Counted from the first letter of the stretch, positions 16,891-28,293 are shown. The stretch is DNA of 64,000 nucleotides from JBBDMX01 sp040878035 (GCA_040878035.1 JBBDMX010000047.1:48317-112316), one strand, 5' to 3'. A program made the numbers and translations. Notes: generated from the sequence alone by a model not told the origin.

Positions 16891-17828
16891 ACCAGGCGCG
16901 AACGCAGCAAAGCGTGATCTGGCTGGGCATGCGGCTTGCCGTTCCGGCCGAGTGGGAGATCGTCCGTCATGCCGTGAGCCCTAAGCAGGGGGGGCTGTCG
17001 ATGATCGATCGGCGTGACCAGCGGCTCCAGCTCTCGTGGCGGGAGCTGCGTGCGGCGCCGGACCTGGGGCGCATGCTCGATGACTACCGCAGCCGGGACG
17101 CGGAGCTGTATCCGGCGGGCAAAGTGGTCGGAGTGGAGAACGCCGGGGGCTGGCGGGCGCTGCGGCGCAGCGCCGAGAAGGGCTGCCTGACCCGCGCGGT
17201 GCGCTATGAGCCGGCGTATGGTCGGCTGATCGAGCTGGTCCTGCCCTGGCCCGGGGGGACGGCGGCGCCAGGAGGAACGGTGGCTCCGGTGGCTGTGGAG
17301 GGCGGCGCCGGTAGGTACGACGAGCGGGTGGAACGGGCGATTCTCGAAAGCTTCTCCATGGCGGCTGACCCCCTGGGGCCGCAACGCTGGTGCGCCTGGG
17401 GTCTGGATTGCACGGCCCCGGCGGGCTGGCCGCTCGGCCGTGCCCAAGTCAAGCCCGCCGACGTCAGCTTGGTTTTCCAGCACGAAAAGGAACGGCTCAC
17501 GGCCCGGCGACTGGGCGCGCCCGACCTTTGGTACCATGACCGCCCGGAGGAGTTTCTGGAGCAGGAACTCGACGGCCAACCCAATGAGATCCAGTTCATG
17601 CGTCACCGCGGTCACCAGGCCTGTCACAGCAAGAGCCAGGAGAAGACCCAGCCGTATCGCCGGCTCGCCGGGCTGGGGCTGGAGCGCGAGGACCTGGTGT
17701 GGCATTGTCCGCTGGACCACGTGGTGTATCAGGTGACGGCGCACTATCGCCGCCGCAAGCCCGTATCGCTGCGCGACCTTGACGTGCGCTGCTGTGCCAG
17801 TCGCGTGGCGGAGGGCCAGGCGGCATGA
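16887..17828 (+). CDS. Cluster protein of unknown function
   Basis: A 313-residue soluble protein without signal peptide or membrane segments; I do not recognise its family. It seems to contain two similar halves: MRLAVPAEWEIVRHAVSPKQ and, after residue 170, GLDCTAPAGWPLGRAQVKPA, each followed by a beta-rich stretch mentioning Leu-Ser-Trp or His-Glu-Lys. A short Gly/Ala/Pro insert (GGTAAPGGTVAPVAV) separates them and looks like a repeat expansion. Cys residues near the C-terminus lie in LDVRCCASR. Start and stop overlap both neighbours by 4 bp, so it is made together with the DUF6785 protein and the PqqD-like protein and probably works with them in the cytoplasm. Confidence 0.7.
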   Translation: MNQARTQQSVIWLGMRLAVPAEWEIVRHAVSPKQGGLSMIDRRDQRLQLSWRELRAAPDLGRMLDDYRSRDAELYPAGKVVGVENAGGWRALRRSAEKGCLTRAVRYEPAYGRLIELVLPWPGGTAAPGGTVAPVAVEGGAGRYDERVERAILESFSMAADPLGPQRWCAWGLDCTAPAGWPLGRAQVKPADVSLVFQHEKERLTARRLGAPDLWYHDRPEEFLEQELDGQPNEIQFMRHRGHQACHSKSQEKTQPYRRLAGLGLEREDLVWHCPLDHVVYQVTAHYRRRKPVSLRDLDVRCCASRVAEGQAA

Positions 17829-18250
17829 GCAAAGCGGTGCCCACTCTCAGTCCCCGGCAATTGCTCGACGCCGTGCCGGTGCGCAACCAGGCGGTGCGCA
17901 CGGGACGGCGCGGCGGCGAGTTGCTGCTCTATGTGTCGCTCAAGCCGCGATGGTTCATGCGGCCCCCGATCTCGCTGCTGATGCCCTTCCGCAAGGAGCG
18001 CGGCACGGCCCTGGACACCATGGGCCAGGAGGTCTGGCAGGCCTGCGACGGCGGCAGCACCGTCGAGCAGATCGTTGAACGCTTCGCCCAGGCGCATCAC
18101 CTGCGCTTCCATGAGGCACGCATGAGCGTCATGCAGTTCCTGCGCGACCTGACGCAGCGCGGCCTGCTGGTCATCGTGGGCGACAAGAGAGAGGCGAGGG
18201 AGGAAATTCGCAAAGCCAAGGCGGAGAAGCGGCGGAAGCAGAATCAATGA
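17825..18250 (+). CDS. PqqD-like (RiPP recognition element) protein
   Basis: A 141-residue protein whose middle and end match the PqqD fold: LDTMGQEVWQACDGGSTVEQ and IVERFAQAHHLRFHEARMSV, then FLRDLTQRGLLVIVG. PqqD domains usually bind a leader peptide and present it to a modifying enzyme. The N-terminal 60 residues (RPPISLLMPFRKER) are an extension not present in the 90-residue PqqD. The tail is Lys/Arg/Glu-rich. It overlaps the previous gene by 4 bp. No radical SAM enzyme or obvious precursor peptide lies nearby, so a role as a peptide- or protein-binding adaptor for the adjoining transporters is an inference. Confidence 0.75.
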   Translation: MSKAVPTLSPRQLLDAVPVRNQAVRTGRRGGELLLYVSLKPRWFMRPPISLLMPFRKERGTALDTMGQEVWQACDGGSTVEQIVERFAQAHHLRFHEARMSVMQFLRDLTQRGLLVIVGDKREAREEIRKAKAEKRRKQNQ

Positions 18251-18273
18251 CGAATGAAGCCTCGGGAAATCTC

Positions 18274-18366
18274 GGCGATGATCCCCGGCAAGCCCCCAAG
18301 GCGGGGCATGCCGGGGCTTGCCCCCGAAATTCGAAATTCGAAATTCGAAATTCGAAATCCGATATT
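18274..18366. repeat. Hairpin plus heptad repeat between cluster genes
   Basis: First a hairpin with arms GGCAAGCCCC and GGGGCTTGCC (18284-18323), then five heptads of GAAATTC/GAAATCC (18325-18359). The hairpin includes the right copy of the 23-bp repeat seen at 14248. It ends 4 bp before the start codon of the permease gene, so it may have replaced the native ribosome binding site. Confidence 0.85.
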
Positions 18367-18369
18367 TAG

Positions 18370-19857
18370 ATGAAACCCATCATCGTTCAAGACCAGGTTC
18401 GTCTCGGCGCGATGCGCTGCCTTCAGTTGGCGCTGTCGGGGATGGGCTATCGCATGTTCCGTTCGCTGATCACGGTGTCGATCCTGTCGCTGGCGGTGGC
18501 GTTCCTGGTGCACGTGTTGGCGCATGGGATGCTCGAGGGGCATCTGACCGGGCTGGCGTACAGCCGGCTGGCGCCGTCGCGGGCGCTGGGGCGCTGGGTG
18601 TCGCGGCTGACGACCGCCGACTTGCCGGCACAGGCGGTGCGCAACCTGGCGATCGGGGGCGATGACCGTGGCGCGGCGAGCGCCGCCGAACGGTTGGGCG
18701 AGTACCAGCGCTGGAGCGACGCCAGCGATGCGCAAATGCTTCAAGGCCGCGAGGATGCCCAGGCCGTGAGGAAGCTGGAAGTTTACCTGACGGGACTGAC
18801 GCCCACGGCGCGGGCCGTGCTGGCGGCGGACCTGGACGCCTTGATGCTGGCCCGCAAGCTACAGACCCCCCGTCAGATGGAAGAGTTCCGCGCCCGCCTG
18901 ACGCAACTGAAGATCGGCGACATTCCCGACCTGGATGAACTGGTCAATGCGCGGATTTCGCGCTTGCTGGCGCTGTTGGCGCGTATCGAGTCGGGCCAGC
19001 TCAAGGCGATTTCGCAAGTCCGCGGCGCGATGGGCCAGGGGGCGCAGTTGGAGTGGATCGCCACGTCGCCACAGGCGCTGGAAAAGGCCGCCGGCGACGC
19101 GGGATTTCACGTGCCCGAGGGCGAGTTGGCCAGTCTGGCGGATCCCGCCGGCGTGCAACGGGATATGGAACTGCTGGGGCGCATGATTGAATCGCGGGAG
19201 GTCAAGAACCTGGTGGCGCGGCAGATGGGCCAGCCGGTGGCGCTGATCAACCAGGGCGCGATGCTCGACTGGCTCACCAGTACCAGTCGGGCGCAGTGGC
19301 TGGAGCAGACGATTGCCAAGACCGGCGGCAAGCCGATGGACCCCGCGCGCATGCTGGCCATCGCCGTCGCTTATCAGGAGCAGCAGCAGTTGGAGGCGGC
19401 CTTGGGTGACGCCTCGGTCGCCGTGGAGCCGGGGCAGTCCATCTTTGACCTGCCGCGATCCACGTTGTTCCTCATCGGCCTGTCGTTCCTGGTCTGTGCC
19501 GTGGGCGTCGCCAACGCCATGCTCATGTCGGTCACGGAGCGTTTCAGCGAAATCGCCACCATGAAGTGCTTAGGCGCGATGGATGGCTTTGTGATGCTGA
19601 TGTTCGTGTTCGAGGCGGCCATGCAGGGGCTCTTCGGCGGGCTGGCGGGCGTCTTTCTGGGCCTGCTGCTGGCGCTGCTGCGCGGACTGGTGGAGTACGG
19701 CGGGCTGGTCTTTGCCGCCTCGAGTCTGTTCTTGCAACTGCTGATCGGGGGCCTGATCGCCCTGGTCGCCGGCGTTATCCTGGCGGTCGTCGCCGCCGTC
19801 TGGCCCGCCTGGGTCGCCTCGCGCCTGGCGCCCATGGAAGCCATGCGCGTCGAATAA
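18370..19857 (+). CDS. MacB/FtsX-type ABC transporter permease
   Basis: A 495-residue membrane protein. One membrane segment near residue 35 (SLITVSILSLAVAFLVHVLA) is followed by a large, mostly helical soluble region of about 320 residues, then three membrane segments (STLFLIGLSFLVCAVGVANA, then GLLLALLRGL, then LIALVAGVILAVVAAVWPAW). It has the FtsX motif ATMKCLGAMDGFVMLMFVFE and ends PMEAMRVE, as MacB-type permeases do. Such permeases do not transport across the membrane like classical ABC importers; they transmit ATPase force to periplasmic parts. It is followed 20 bp later by its ATPase. The initiation region lies directly at a heptad repeat. Confidence 0.85.
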   Translation: MKPIIVQDQVRLGAMRCLQLALSGMGYRMFRSLITVSILSLAVAFLVHVLAHGMLEGHLTGLAYSRLAPSRALGRWVSRLTTADLPAQAVRNLAIGGDDRGAASAAERLGEYQRWSDASDAQMLQGREDAQAVRKLEVYLTGLTPTARAVLAADLDALMLARKLQTPRQMEEFRARLTQLKIGDIPDLDELVNARISRLLALLARIESGQLKAISQVRGAMGQGAQLEWIATSPQALEKAAGDAGFHVPEGELASLADPAGVQRDMELLGRMIESREVKNLVARQMGQPVALINQGAMLDWLTSTSRAQWLEQTIAKTGGKPMDPARMLAIAVAYQEQQQLEAALGDASVAVEPGQSIFDLPRSTLFLIGLSFLVCAVGVANAMLMSVTERFSEIATMKCLGAMDGFVMLMFVFEAAMQGLFGGLAGVFLGLLLALLRGLVEYGGLVFAASSLFLQLLIGGLIALVAGVILAVVAAVWPAWVASRLAPMEAMRVE

Positions 19858-19877
19858 ACAAAGGAATTGTCAACCGC

Positions 19878-20653
<776 letters not shown>

Positions 20654-20657
<4 letters not shown>

Positions 20658-23600
20658 AGAAAAACACACCATTGAGAAAAGCAGAACACGTAGCAAAGAC
20701 AGCCCGCGGAATTGGCGACCGCTGGGGGGCTCAGATTCTCTGCTTCTTCTGCCTTTTCTGTTTTCCTGCTTTCCTGACCGCCCAGGTGCCGCAATCCGCG
20801 CCCGGCGTCGACGATGGCGCCGCCCAATACCTGACCGATCTGAAGGAACTAACCAAAGCGTCGCATCGGCTGGCGGGCTCGCCCGAGGGCCGGGCCGCGG
20901 GCGACTACATCCTCAAGCGCCTGGCGGACATGGGCATTAAGGACGTGATGACGCTGGACTTCCCGGTCTGGCAGACGCGCGTGGACAAGTGCCAGTTGAC
21001 GGTGCAGGGGCGGACGATTGAGCTCCTGCCGGTGCGGCCCAACGTGGTGGTGCCCCCGGTCACTTCGCCGCAGGGTTTTTCCGGTCCGCTGCTCTACGTG
21101 GGCAAGGGCGAGTACGCCGACTACGGCGACCGCAACGCCAAGGGCGCGATCGTCGTGCTGGATTACGACAGCCGGGACAATTGGCGGCTGGCGTTCACGC
21201 TGGGCGCGCAGGCGGTGGTGTTCCTGGGTGATCAGGCGACGACGCCGGTGGATTTGAAGTCAGCGGTGGTGCCGACCAACCTGGTGCGGCTCTACGCCCC
21301 CAGGGACGCCCTGGGCGATGTGGACCTGGCGGGCTTGGGCAGTGACCCGCGGCAGGTGCAGGCCACGGTCGTCAGCCAGGTGCGCTGGGAGAAGATGACG
21401 GGGCGAAACATTCTGGCGTATCTGCCGGGCACGCAGCCGCTGTTTACCGGCCAGGTGACCAGCGAGCCGCAACTGCTGGTGCTGGGCGCCCACTACGACA
21501 CGTTTGGCGTGGTGCCGCACCATTCGCCCGGCGCTCGCGGCGCCGCCAATGTCGCGGCCCTGCTGGAGACAGCGTCCTACTTCGCCCAGAATCCGGACCA
21601 TCGCCGGGGCATGGTCATTCTCTTCCTGGACAACCAGGCGCGCTATCACGAGGGCGCGCGCTATTTCTACACCTGGCTGGAGCAGGACAGCGTCCAGTCG
21701 GCCCGGATGCGTGCCCAGCACGCCGACGAGCACGCCTTCCTCACCACCACGATCAGCAAGCTCGAGGAGATGTCGCCTCAGTCCGCGGCGTCGCGTTCGA
21801 CGGTGGGTTCGCCCTGGTACGTGGTGCTGTTATACATCGCGCTAATGACCGTCGGCGTCGGTGCCGCGGCCCTGGTACTGGCGTGGCTGGCGCAGAACAG
21901 CCGGACGGCGGGCATCGCCATCGCCGCCACGCTGGGGGTGGTGGTGGTGGGCGGCGTGGTGTGGTACCAGTTGCAGGAGAAGCCCACGGCCGAGGCCTCC
22001 GCCAGCACGGTGATCTCCCTGGTCCAGCTTCTGGAGCGTGAAGCCGACTACCTGCGTGCCGACGCCAATCAGGGCACCCTTCAGGGGCGCATGCGTCGCG
22101 ACGCGCTCCACAAGGCCGGGCAGGGCCACACCGGCGAAGCCCTGGCCATCGACGCCGGCATCGACCAGTCGGTGCGCAGGGTCGAGGGCTGGGACCTGGT
22201 GCGGCGTGCCCTGCACGAGCGACAGTTCCAGGACGTGGATGAGCAGCTCTTTGGCGAGCTGAAGGAGGCGACGACGCGGCGGCTCAACAGGCGCCTGGCG
22301 GAAGTCGCGCAACGCCTGACCATGGACGACCAGCGCATCGCCATGCGCAAGATGCTGGGCGAGGTCTGGGTGGCGTTGCACGTCACCTACGATTTTTCCG
22401 ACCGCGGGCCGGGCTGGGGCCTGGTGGCGGGCGAATGGACGGAGCGGGCTTACAAGGACACGGACACGCAGGGTGATGTGCCGGGCTATTACAAGGACGT
22501 GCTGCGTGCCTTTCGCGATGCACGCCCGGCCGCCGGCGCCCTGCCGCTGTTGAGCACCGACACGCTGACGGAGACGACGATCGCCAGCCAGTACGTGCCG
22601 GGCCGCTACGTGTCGGGCGGCATGGTGGCCGGGACCTTTGGCATTTACAACGTGGGGCTGATGACCAGTTTTGACGCCCGGCCGCGCGACGGCCACCCCG
22701 CCGACATCCTGGACAACCTTGACGCACCGGTCATTTTGGCGCAGGCGCGCGAGGCGCAGCGGCTGATCCACCAGGCCGACAATCTCGATCCGGGCCTGTC
22801 CCTGGTGCGCGTGTTCCGCGTCTATGAGAAGAGCAAGTTCCCCACCTGGTCGGGCGGCAAGGGCAGCGGCGATTTTGCGGGGCTCCAGATCACCGGGAGT
22901 CTCGAAGAAGACCGGCCGGCGTCCAGCGCCCTGTTGGCGATCACCCCGCGCGGGATGTCGATCAAGAACGCTGACTGGGCCTCGCTCAACGAGCCGATGC
23001 AACTGACCGCCTTTGATCCGCTGATCCTGAGCGAGGTGGACGGCGGGGGCCACTTCAGCCTGGTGGGCATCAACCACAATCTGTTCGCCAATCCGGCGGT
23101 GCTGGGCGTGGGCTTTGACGACCAGGGCCGGGTCAACGCCGTCTCCACGGGCAAGGACATCCACCCCGGGGTGCTCACGGGCACCCTGCGGGTCAATCTC
23201 TTCCCCGCCATCGGCCACGTGCTGGTCACCGCGCAGGTCGAAACGCCCAAGCCGGCGCTGCTCAAGGTGCTCGGCGCTGCGTCGGACACCGCATTCCGTG
23301 ATACGCGCAGCCTGTACGGCCAGCACGGCGACGTCACCTTTTTCTACTCCTCGGCGCTTCAGCCGCCCGAGTCGGTGAAGGTCTACCAGGACGCCGGGCC
23401 GGTGCTGCTCAACGTGACGGACGATCACCCCTACGGCAAGGGTCTGCCGGCGTCGGAGCTGCGCACGCCGGTGGAGATCGATGCCTACACCGCCCAGGAC
23501 CTCTACGCGCTCAACGAGTCGCGGCTGGCGGCGTTACGCAGCCGCGGCGTGACCAGCAGCGAGCTGGAGACCCTGCACAACCAGGCCCGGCAGGCGCTGG

Positions 23601-25816
23601 AGCAGGCCCAGCGCGCCACGTCGGTCGAGGCACGCGAATCGCTCCTGAAGCAAAGCGGCGCCTTGTCACGGGCCGTCTACACGCCCCTGCGCCAGTCCAT
23701 GGACGACCTGGTGCACGCCATCGTCGTTCTTCTGCTGCTGGCGATCCCCTTCGCCTTTGCCCTCGAGCGGCTGCTGCTGGCGGCCACGACGATCTACCAG
23801 CGCCTGGCGGGCTTTGCCGTGGCCTTCTTCATCACCTTCGCCCTGCTCTACTTCATGCACCCGGGCTTTGCCATCGCCTCGACGCCGATCATCATCTTCC
23901 TGGCGTTCACGATCCTGCTCCTGTCGGGGCTGGTGATCTTCATCATTATCCGCAAGTTCCGCACGGAGCTGGCGACGATGCAGGGGCAGGGCTCGGCGGT
24001 GCACCAGGCCGAAGTGTCGCGCCTGGGCACGCTGCTGGCGGCGGTGAGCATGGGCATGTCCACCATGCGTCGCCGGCCCACCCGCACCACCCTCACCGCC
24101 ATCACCGTGATCATGCTCACCTTCACGATCCTGTGCTTTGCCTCGGTCAGCAGCCAGGTGGGTGTGCGGCGGATCAACCAGGGCCCGGCCAATCCCGACG
24201 TGGCCGCCGCCGTGACCATTCGCCATCTGAATTACAAAGCCCTGTCGCCGCAGATGCTCACGCTGCTGGCGGGCCGGCAGGGCGTCGACGGCCTGCTGGC
24301 GTCGCAGTGGTGGCTCATCCGCAACGCCAGCTCGGACGATCCGATGAGCGTGGCCCGGCCCGCACGCATCCAGGGCGAGAGCATCGAAGGCATCATGGGC
24401 GTGATGCCCCAGGAACTGGCGCGCTGGCCGCAACTGGCCGCCACCCTGGTGGGCCAGGACCTCCAGGAGAAGATCAAGGCGCTCCAGGACAAGGGCGTCT
24501 ACCTGCCGCCGATCATCCGCGACAAACTCGAACTCAAACCGGGCGATCCGATCCTGTTCAATGGCCGGCCCGCGCTGTTCGCCGGCGTGATCGATTCGGT
24601 CAACCTTCAGCGGCTCACGCAGCTCGAGGGCTACTCGGCGCTGCCCATCGATCCCCTCGATGCCGCCAGCACCGCCCAGGAAGCGGGCATCAACACCGCC
24701 ACCGAGCAGGACAACGAGGTCGAACGCGACTTTGTGCACTTGTCGCCCGACCAGATCGCCATCGTGTCGGCGGAACTGGCACGCGACATGGGCGGCGACC
24801 TGCGCGTGATCAACCTCTACCCCGGTTCGGGCGCCCAGGACCCCCTGGATCAGGGACGACAGATCGCCCAGATGGTCAGCGTCCCCGTCTGGGCGCGCGG
24901 CCCGCAGGGCGTCGAACGCATGATCTTCACCAAGCTCACCCAGGTCTCCGGCGGCATGGCGCTGGTCGTGCCCGTCGTGCTGGGCGGCCTGATCATCTTC
25001 GGAACCCTGTTGGGCTCGATCAGCGATCGCGAAAAGGAAATCTACACCTTCAGCGCCCTGGGGCTGGCGCCGGGTCACGTGGGCTTCCTCTTCTTCGCCG
25101 AGGCCGCGGTCTATGCGGTGGTCGGCGGCATGGGCGGGCAACTGCTGGCGCAGATCGTCGCCTTGCTCTGGACCTGGGCTGCCAATCAGGGCTGGGTCAC
25201 CTCGCCCTCGATCAACTACTCCTCGACCAACTCGCTCTTTGCCATAGGCCTGGTCATGACCACCGTGCTGGTGTCGGCGATCTACCCGGCCTATCGGGCG
25301 TCCAAGAGCGCCAACCCCGGCCTGGCGCGATCCTGGCGGCTGCCCAAGCCCGACGGCGACGACCTGGCCATGACCTTCCCCTTCACCGTCTCGGCGTACG
25401 ACATCACCGGCGTCATCAGCTTCCTGGCGGAACACTTCCGCGCCCACAACGACGCGGGCCTGGGCAAGTTCGCCGCCCAGGAAGTCGCCATCGGCAAGGA
25501 GGACGTCACCGGCTACCTGGCGCTGGAGGCGCACCTGGCGCTGGCGCCGTTCGACCTGGGCGTGACCCAGGGCTTCCGCCTCACCGCCAAGCCTTCGGAA
25601 ATCCCCGGCGTTGACGAGGTGTTCATCCACACGCACCGTGACTCAGGCGCCAAGGGCGACTGGTATCGCGCCAACCGCGTGTTCATCCGCGACTTGCGCC
25701 GCCAGTTCCTGCTGTGGCGCACATTGTCGGCCGAGGTCATCGAAAGCTACCGTCTGCGCACGCTCGAAGAGCTGGGCGGCACTGGAGCAGCAAACCAGCA
25801 GAAGCAACAGGGATGA
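20654..25816 (+). CDS. Degenerate M28 peptidase fused to an FtsX-type permease
   Basis: A 1720-residue protein. It starts at the ATG overlapping the ATPase stop and has a signal-like segment (ILCFFCLFCFPAFLTAQ) encoded by repeat-like DNA. Residues about 50-350 resemble an M28 aminopeptidase/PA fold (HRLAGSPEGRAAGDYI, then LVLGAHYDTFGVVP), but the usual metal-binding GADD is SPGARGAAN and the EE pair is DNQA, so catalysis looks lost. Two membrane helices follow, then about 600 periplasmic-type residues, then four or more helices from about 1020. From about 1130 comes a complete FtsX permease (RRRPTRTTLTAITVIMLTFT, a large loop, then GSISDREKEIYTFSALGLAP). A soluble C-terminal domain of about 150 residues follows the last helix. 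It is co-translated with the ATPase; its role is unknown. Confidence 0.82.
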
Positions 25817-25985
25817 ACACGGACTCAGACCAGCAGGAACAGTGATGGACATGATGAACATGATGAATCAGAAATCAGAGGACCTCGACTGTGGCGCGGC
25901 CGCTCAAATGAGAAATCATGTCCATCATGTCTATCCCTGTTCCCTCTTCCCATCCGTGTTCATCCGTGTTCATCCGTGTTACTTG
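25808..25985. repeat. Nested intergenic inverted repeat, GATGAACACGG family
   Basis: Left side at 25808-25880 (GGGATGAACACGGA, then GATGGACATGATGAACATGA); right side at 25912-25985 (CATGTCCATCATGTC, then three copies of CATCCGTGTT). The arms are inverted and made of 10-bp and 8-bp units. The stop of the fusion gene lies inside the left end. A related element is at 44033-44221. Confidence 0.85.
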
Positions 25986-26004
25986 CCTTTACAGGGATTG
26001 ATCC

Positions 26005-28149
26005 GTGGCTGAGGAACAGGACAACACCAGGCCCAAGCCCGACCCGCACGAGCCGGTGAAGGTGCGCACGTCTTTTGGCTCCAAGCGGCAGGACCGCGAG
26101 CTGGAGGAATTCCGCAGCCTGATGGAGCCGCCGGCGACGTTCGAGAACGGCTTCACCTGGCCGGCGTTCTTCGGGGCCCTGTTCGTCGCCTTCCTCATGG
26201 TGCCCGGGACGATGTACATGGGCCTCCTGGCGGGCACGGGCATCGGTCAGGCGGCCCAGTGGGTGACGGTCATCCTCTTTATCGAGGTCGCCCGCCGCGC
26301 CAACAAGTCCCTGCGCAACGCCGAAATCTTCACCCTCTTTTACCTGGCCGGCGCCGCCATGGCGTCGCCCTTCTCCGGCATCCTGTGGCACCAGTTCTAC
26401 GTGCAATCCACCGCCGCCCAGGCGCACGGCATCGCCGACCTGCTGCCCCACTGGTACGCCCCCAATGACAAAGCCGTGCTCGATGCCCGCTCGCTCATGC
26501 GCATCGAGTGGCTACCCGCCCTGGGACTGGTGGTGTTCAGCACCATCATGGCCCGGCTGGACAACATGGTGCTGGGTTACGGCCTGTTCCGTATCGCCAG
26601 CGACGTGGAGCGGCTGCCCTTCCCCATGGCGCCCGTCGGCGCCCAGGGCATCCTGGCGCTGTCGGAGGAACAGGCTGAGGAATCTCGCAACGAGCCCGAG
26701 GACGAGGAGGGCGAAGGCAAGCCGGCGCCGGACGAGGCGTCCACCCACTGGCGCTGGCGCGTCTTTTCCATCGGCGGGCTCATCGGCCTGCTCTTTGGCG
26801 TGGTCTACATCGGCCTGCCCACTATCACCGGCGCCCTGCTGGGCAAGCCCATCATCATCCTGCCCATTCCCTGGACCGACTTCACCCCCCAGACCGGCGA
26901 GTACCTCTCCGCCGTGGCCACCGGCCTGACCTTTGACATGGGTCAGCTCATCCTGGGCATGGTCCTGCCTTACTTTGCCATGGTCGGTTCGTTTATCGGG
27001 CTGATGATCACCTTTGTGCTCAACCCGATCTTGTATAACGTCAATTTTCCGGCCATCCCCTGGTTGGGCTTTGAGGGCGGCACCGTCCTGCGCGCCTGGA
27101 ACCCCGGCGACGGCACCATCGCCACCATCTTCAAGAATAACATCGACTTCTACTTCAGCTTCACCATCGGCATCTCACTGGCGATCGCCTTCGTGGGCAT
27201 TCTCCAGGTGATCCGGGGCCTGCGCCAGCTCAGCAAGGTCAAGAAGCGCCAGCCGGTCGACGGCGGCGGCGAGGGCCGGCTCACCGTGCCCGAGGGCCGC
27301 GGCGACATCAACACCCGCTGGATCCTGACCACCTACGTCGTGACCACCATGCTCTACATCGTCGTCTCGATGTCGCTCATCGGCTGGGAGCATCGCGGCG
27401 TGATGATCGTGCTCTTCTTCTACGGGTTCCTCTACACGCCGCTGATCAGTTACGCCACCGCCCGTCTTGAAGGTATCGCCGGTCAGATCGTCTCCATCCC
27501 CTTCGTGCGCGAGGCGGGTTTCATTCTCTCGGGCTATCACGGCGTGGCGGTGTGGTTCCTGCCCATCCCCATTCACGACTATGGCAGGATGACCGTTTTC
27601 TATCGCCAGGCGGAACTGACCGGCACCAGCTTCTGGTCGGTCTGGAAAGCCGAGATCATCCTGGCGCCGATCATCATCTTCACCAGCCTGATGTTCGCCC
27701 AGTTCATCTGGAGCTTGGGCGCCGTGCCCGGCCCGCAATACCCCTACGCCCAGATGATGTGGGACCTTCAGGCCGAGAATCAGTCGGTCATCTTCTCCTC
27801 GACCATGGGCGGCTATTCCCTGTTCGAAAAGGCGTTCAAGCCCCTGTATCTGTTCCTGGGCTTCGGCGTCGCGACGATCGCCTTCTCCGGCATGAGCATG
27901 CTGGGCTGGCCCACCTTCCTCATCTATGGCATCGTGCGCGGCCTGGGGCAGAGCGAGCCGCATGGCATCATCGTGCAGTTCGTCGGCGCCCTGATCGGGC
28001 GCTACTATTTCCAGAAACGGCTGGGACTCAAGTGGCGGCAGTACATCCCGGTCGTTTTTGCCGGCTTCTCCTGCGGCATGGGCCTGATCGGCACGTTGTC
28101 GATCGGCTTTACCTTCCTGAGCAAGGCTGTCTTTAAGTTACCCTTCTAG
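26005..28149 (+). CDS. OPT-like multi-spanning membrane transporter
   Basis: A 714-residue protein from the GTG at 26005, with a charged 55-residue N-terminal tail and about 13 membrane segments. Typical stretches are FTWPAFFGALFVAFLMVPGT, MYMGLLAGTGIGQAAQWVTV and GGTVLRAWNPGDGTI. It resembles planctomycete proteins annotated as peptide transporters of the oligopeptide transporter superfamily. An acidic cytoplasmic loop (SEEQAEESRNEPEDEEGEG) lies near residue 230. It lies between the peptidase-permease fusion and a second ATPase. OPT proteins work with ion gradients, not ATP, so its combination with ABC parts is unusual. The substrate is unknown. Confidence 0.75.
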   Translation: MAEEQDNTRPKPDPHEPVKVRTSFGSKRQDRELEEFRSLMEPPATFENGFTWPAFFGALFVAFLMVPGTMYMGLLAGTGIGQAAQWVTVILFIEVARRANKSLRNAEIFTLFYLAGAAMASPFSGILWHQFYVQSTAAQAHGIADLLPHWYAPNDKAVLDARSLMRIEWLPALGLVVFSTIMARLDNMVLGYGLFRIASDVERLPFPMAPVGAQGILALSEEQAEESRNEPEDEEGEGKPAPDEASTHWRWRVFSIGGLIGLLFGVVYIGLPTITGALLGKPIIILPIPWTDFTPQTGEYLSAVATGLTFDMGQLILGMVLPYFAMVGSFIGLMITFVLNPILYNVNFPAIPWLGFEGGTVLRAWNPGDGTIATIFKNNIDFYFSFTIGISLAIAFVGILQVIRGLRQLSKVKKRQPVDGGGEGRLTVPEGRGDINTRWILTTYVVTTMLYIVVSMSLIGWEHRGVMIVLFFYGFLYTPLISYATARLEGIAGQIVSIPFVREAGFILSGYHGVAVWFLPIPIHDYGRMTVFYRQAELTGTSFWSVWKAEIILAPIIIFTSLMFAQFIWSLGAVPGPQYPYAQMMWDLQAENQSVIFSSTMGGYSLFEKAFKPLYLFLGFGVATIAFSGMSMLGWPTFLIYGIVRGLGQSEPHGIIVQFVGALIGRYYFQKRLGLKWRQYIPVVFAGFSCGMGLIGTLSIGFTFLSKAVFKLPF

Positions 28150-28154
28150 AGGAG

Positions 28155-28286
28155 TTGTCCAATGTCCGGGTTATCAGCCGCTTGCGGCTTCGCGCTGGCG
28201 CGAGAATGAGCGGGCGCTCCGGTTGACTGTGCATCTGCGCGAAGCCGCAAGCGGCTTTAAGACATTGGACATTGGACTTTGGACAG
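28155..28286. repeat. Two repeat families nested in one element
   Basis: Outer arms: TTGTCCAATGTCC at 28155-28168 and the inverted heptads GACATTGGACATTGGAC at 28260-28286. Inside lies a copy of the AGCCGCTTGCGGCTTCGCG family, arms 28175-28194 and 28236-28256. One palindromic element is therefore inserted in the loop of another. Confidence 0.9.
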
Positions 28287-28293
28287 AATCAAA

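Noticed and set aside
14344..18250. RiPP biosynthesis cluster
   Set aside because: A PqqD-like protein is present, but there is no radical SAM, YcaO or lanthipeptide enzyme and no precursor peptide candidate between the overlapping genes.
18325..18366. Possible CRISPR array from regularly spaced repeats
   Set aside because: The units are 7 bp with no unique spacers and no cas genes are near; it is a simple tandem array. The same holds for all heptad arrays.
23666..25636. A 656-codon open frame on the minus strand
   Set aside because: Antisense to the FtsX half of the fusion protein; Gly/His/Asp-rich without domains.
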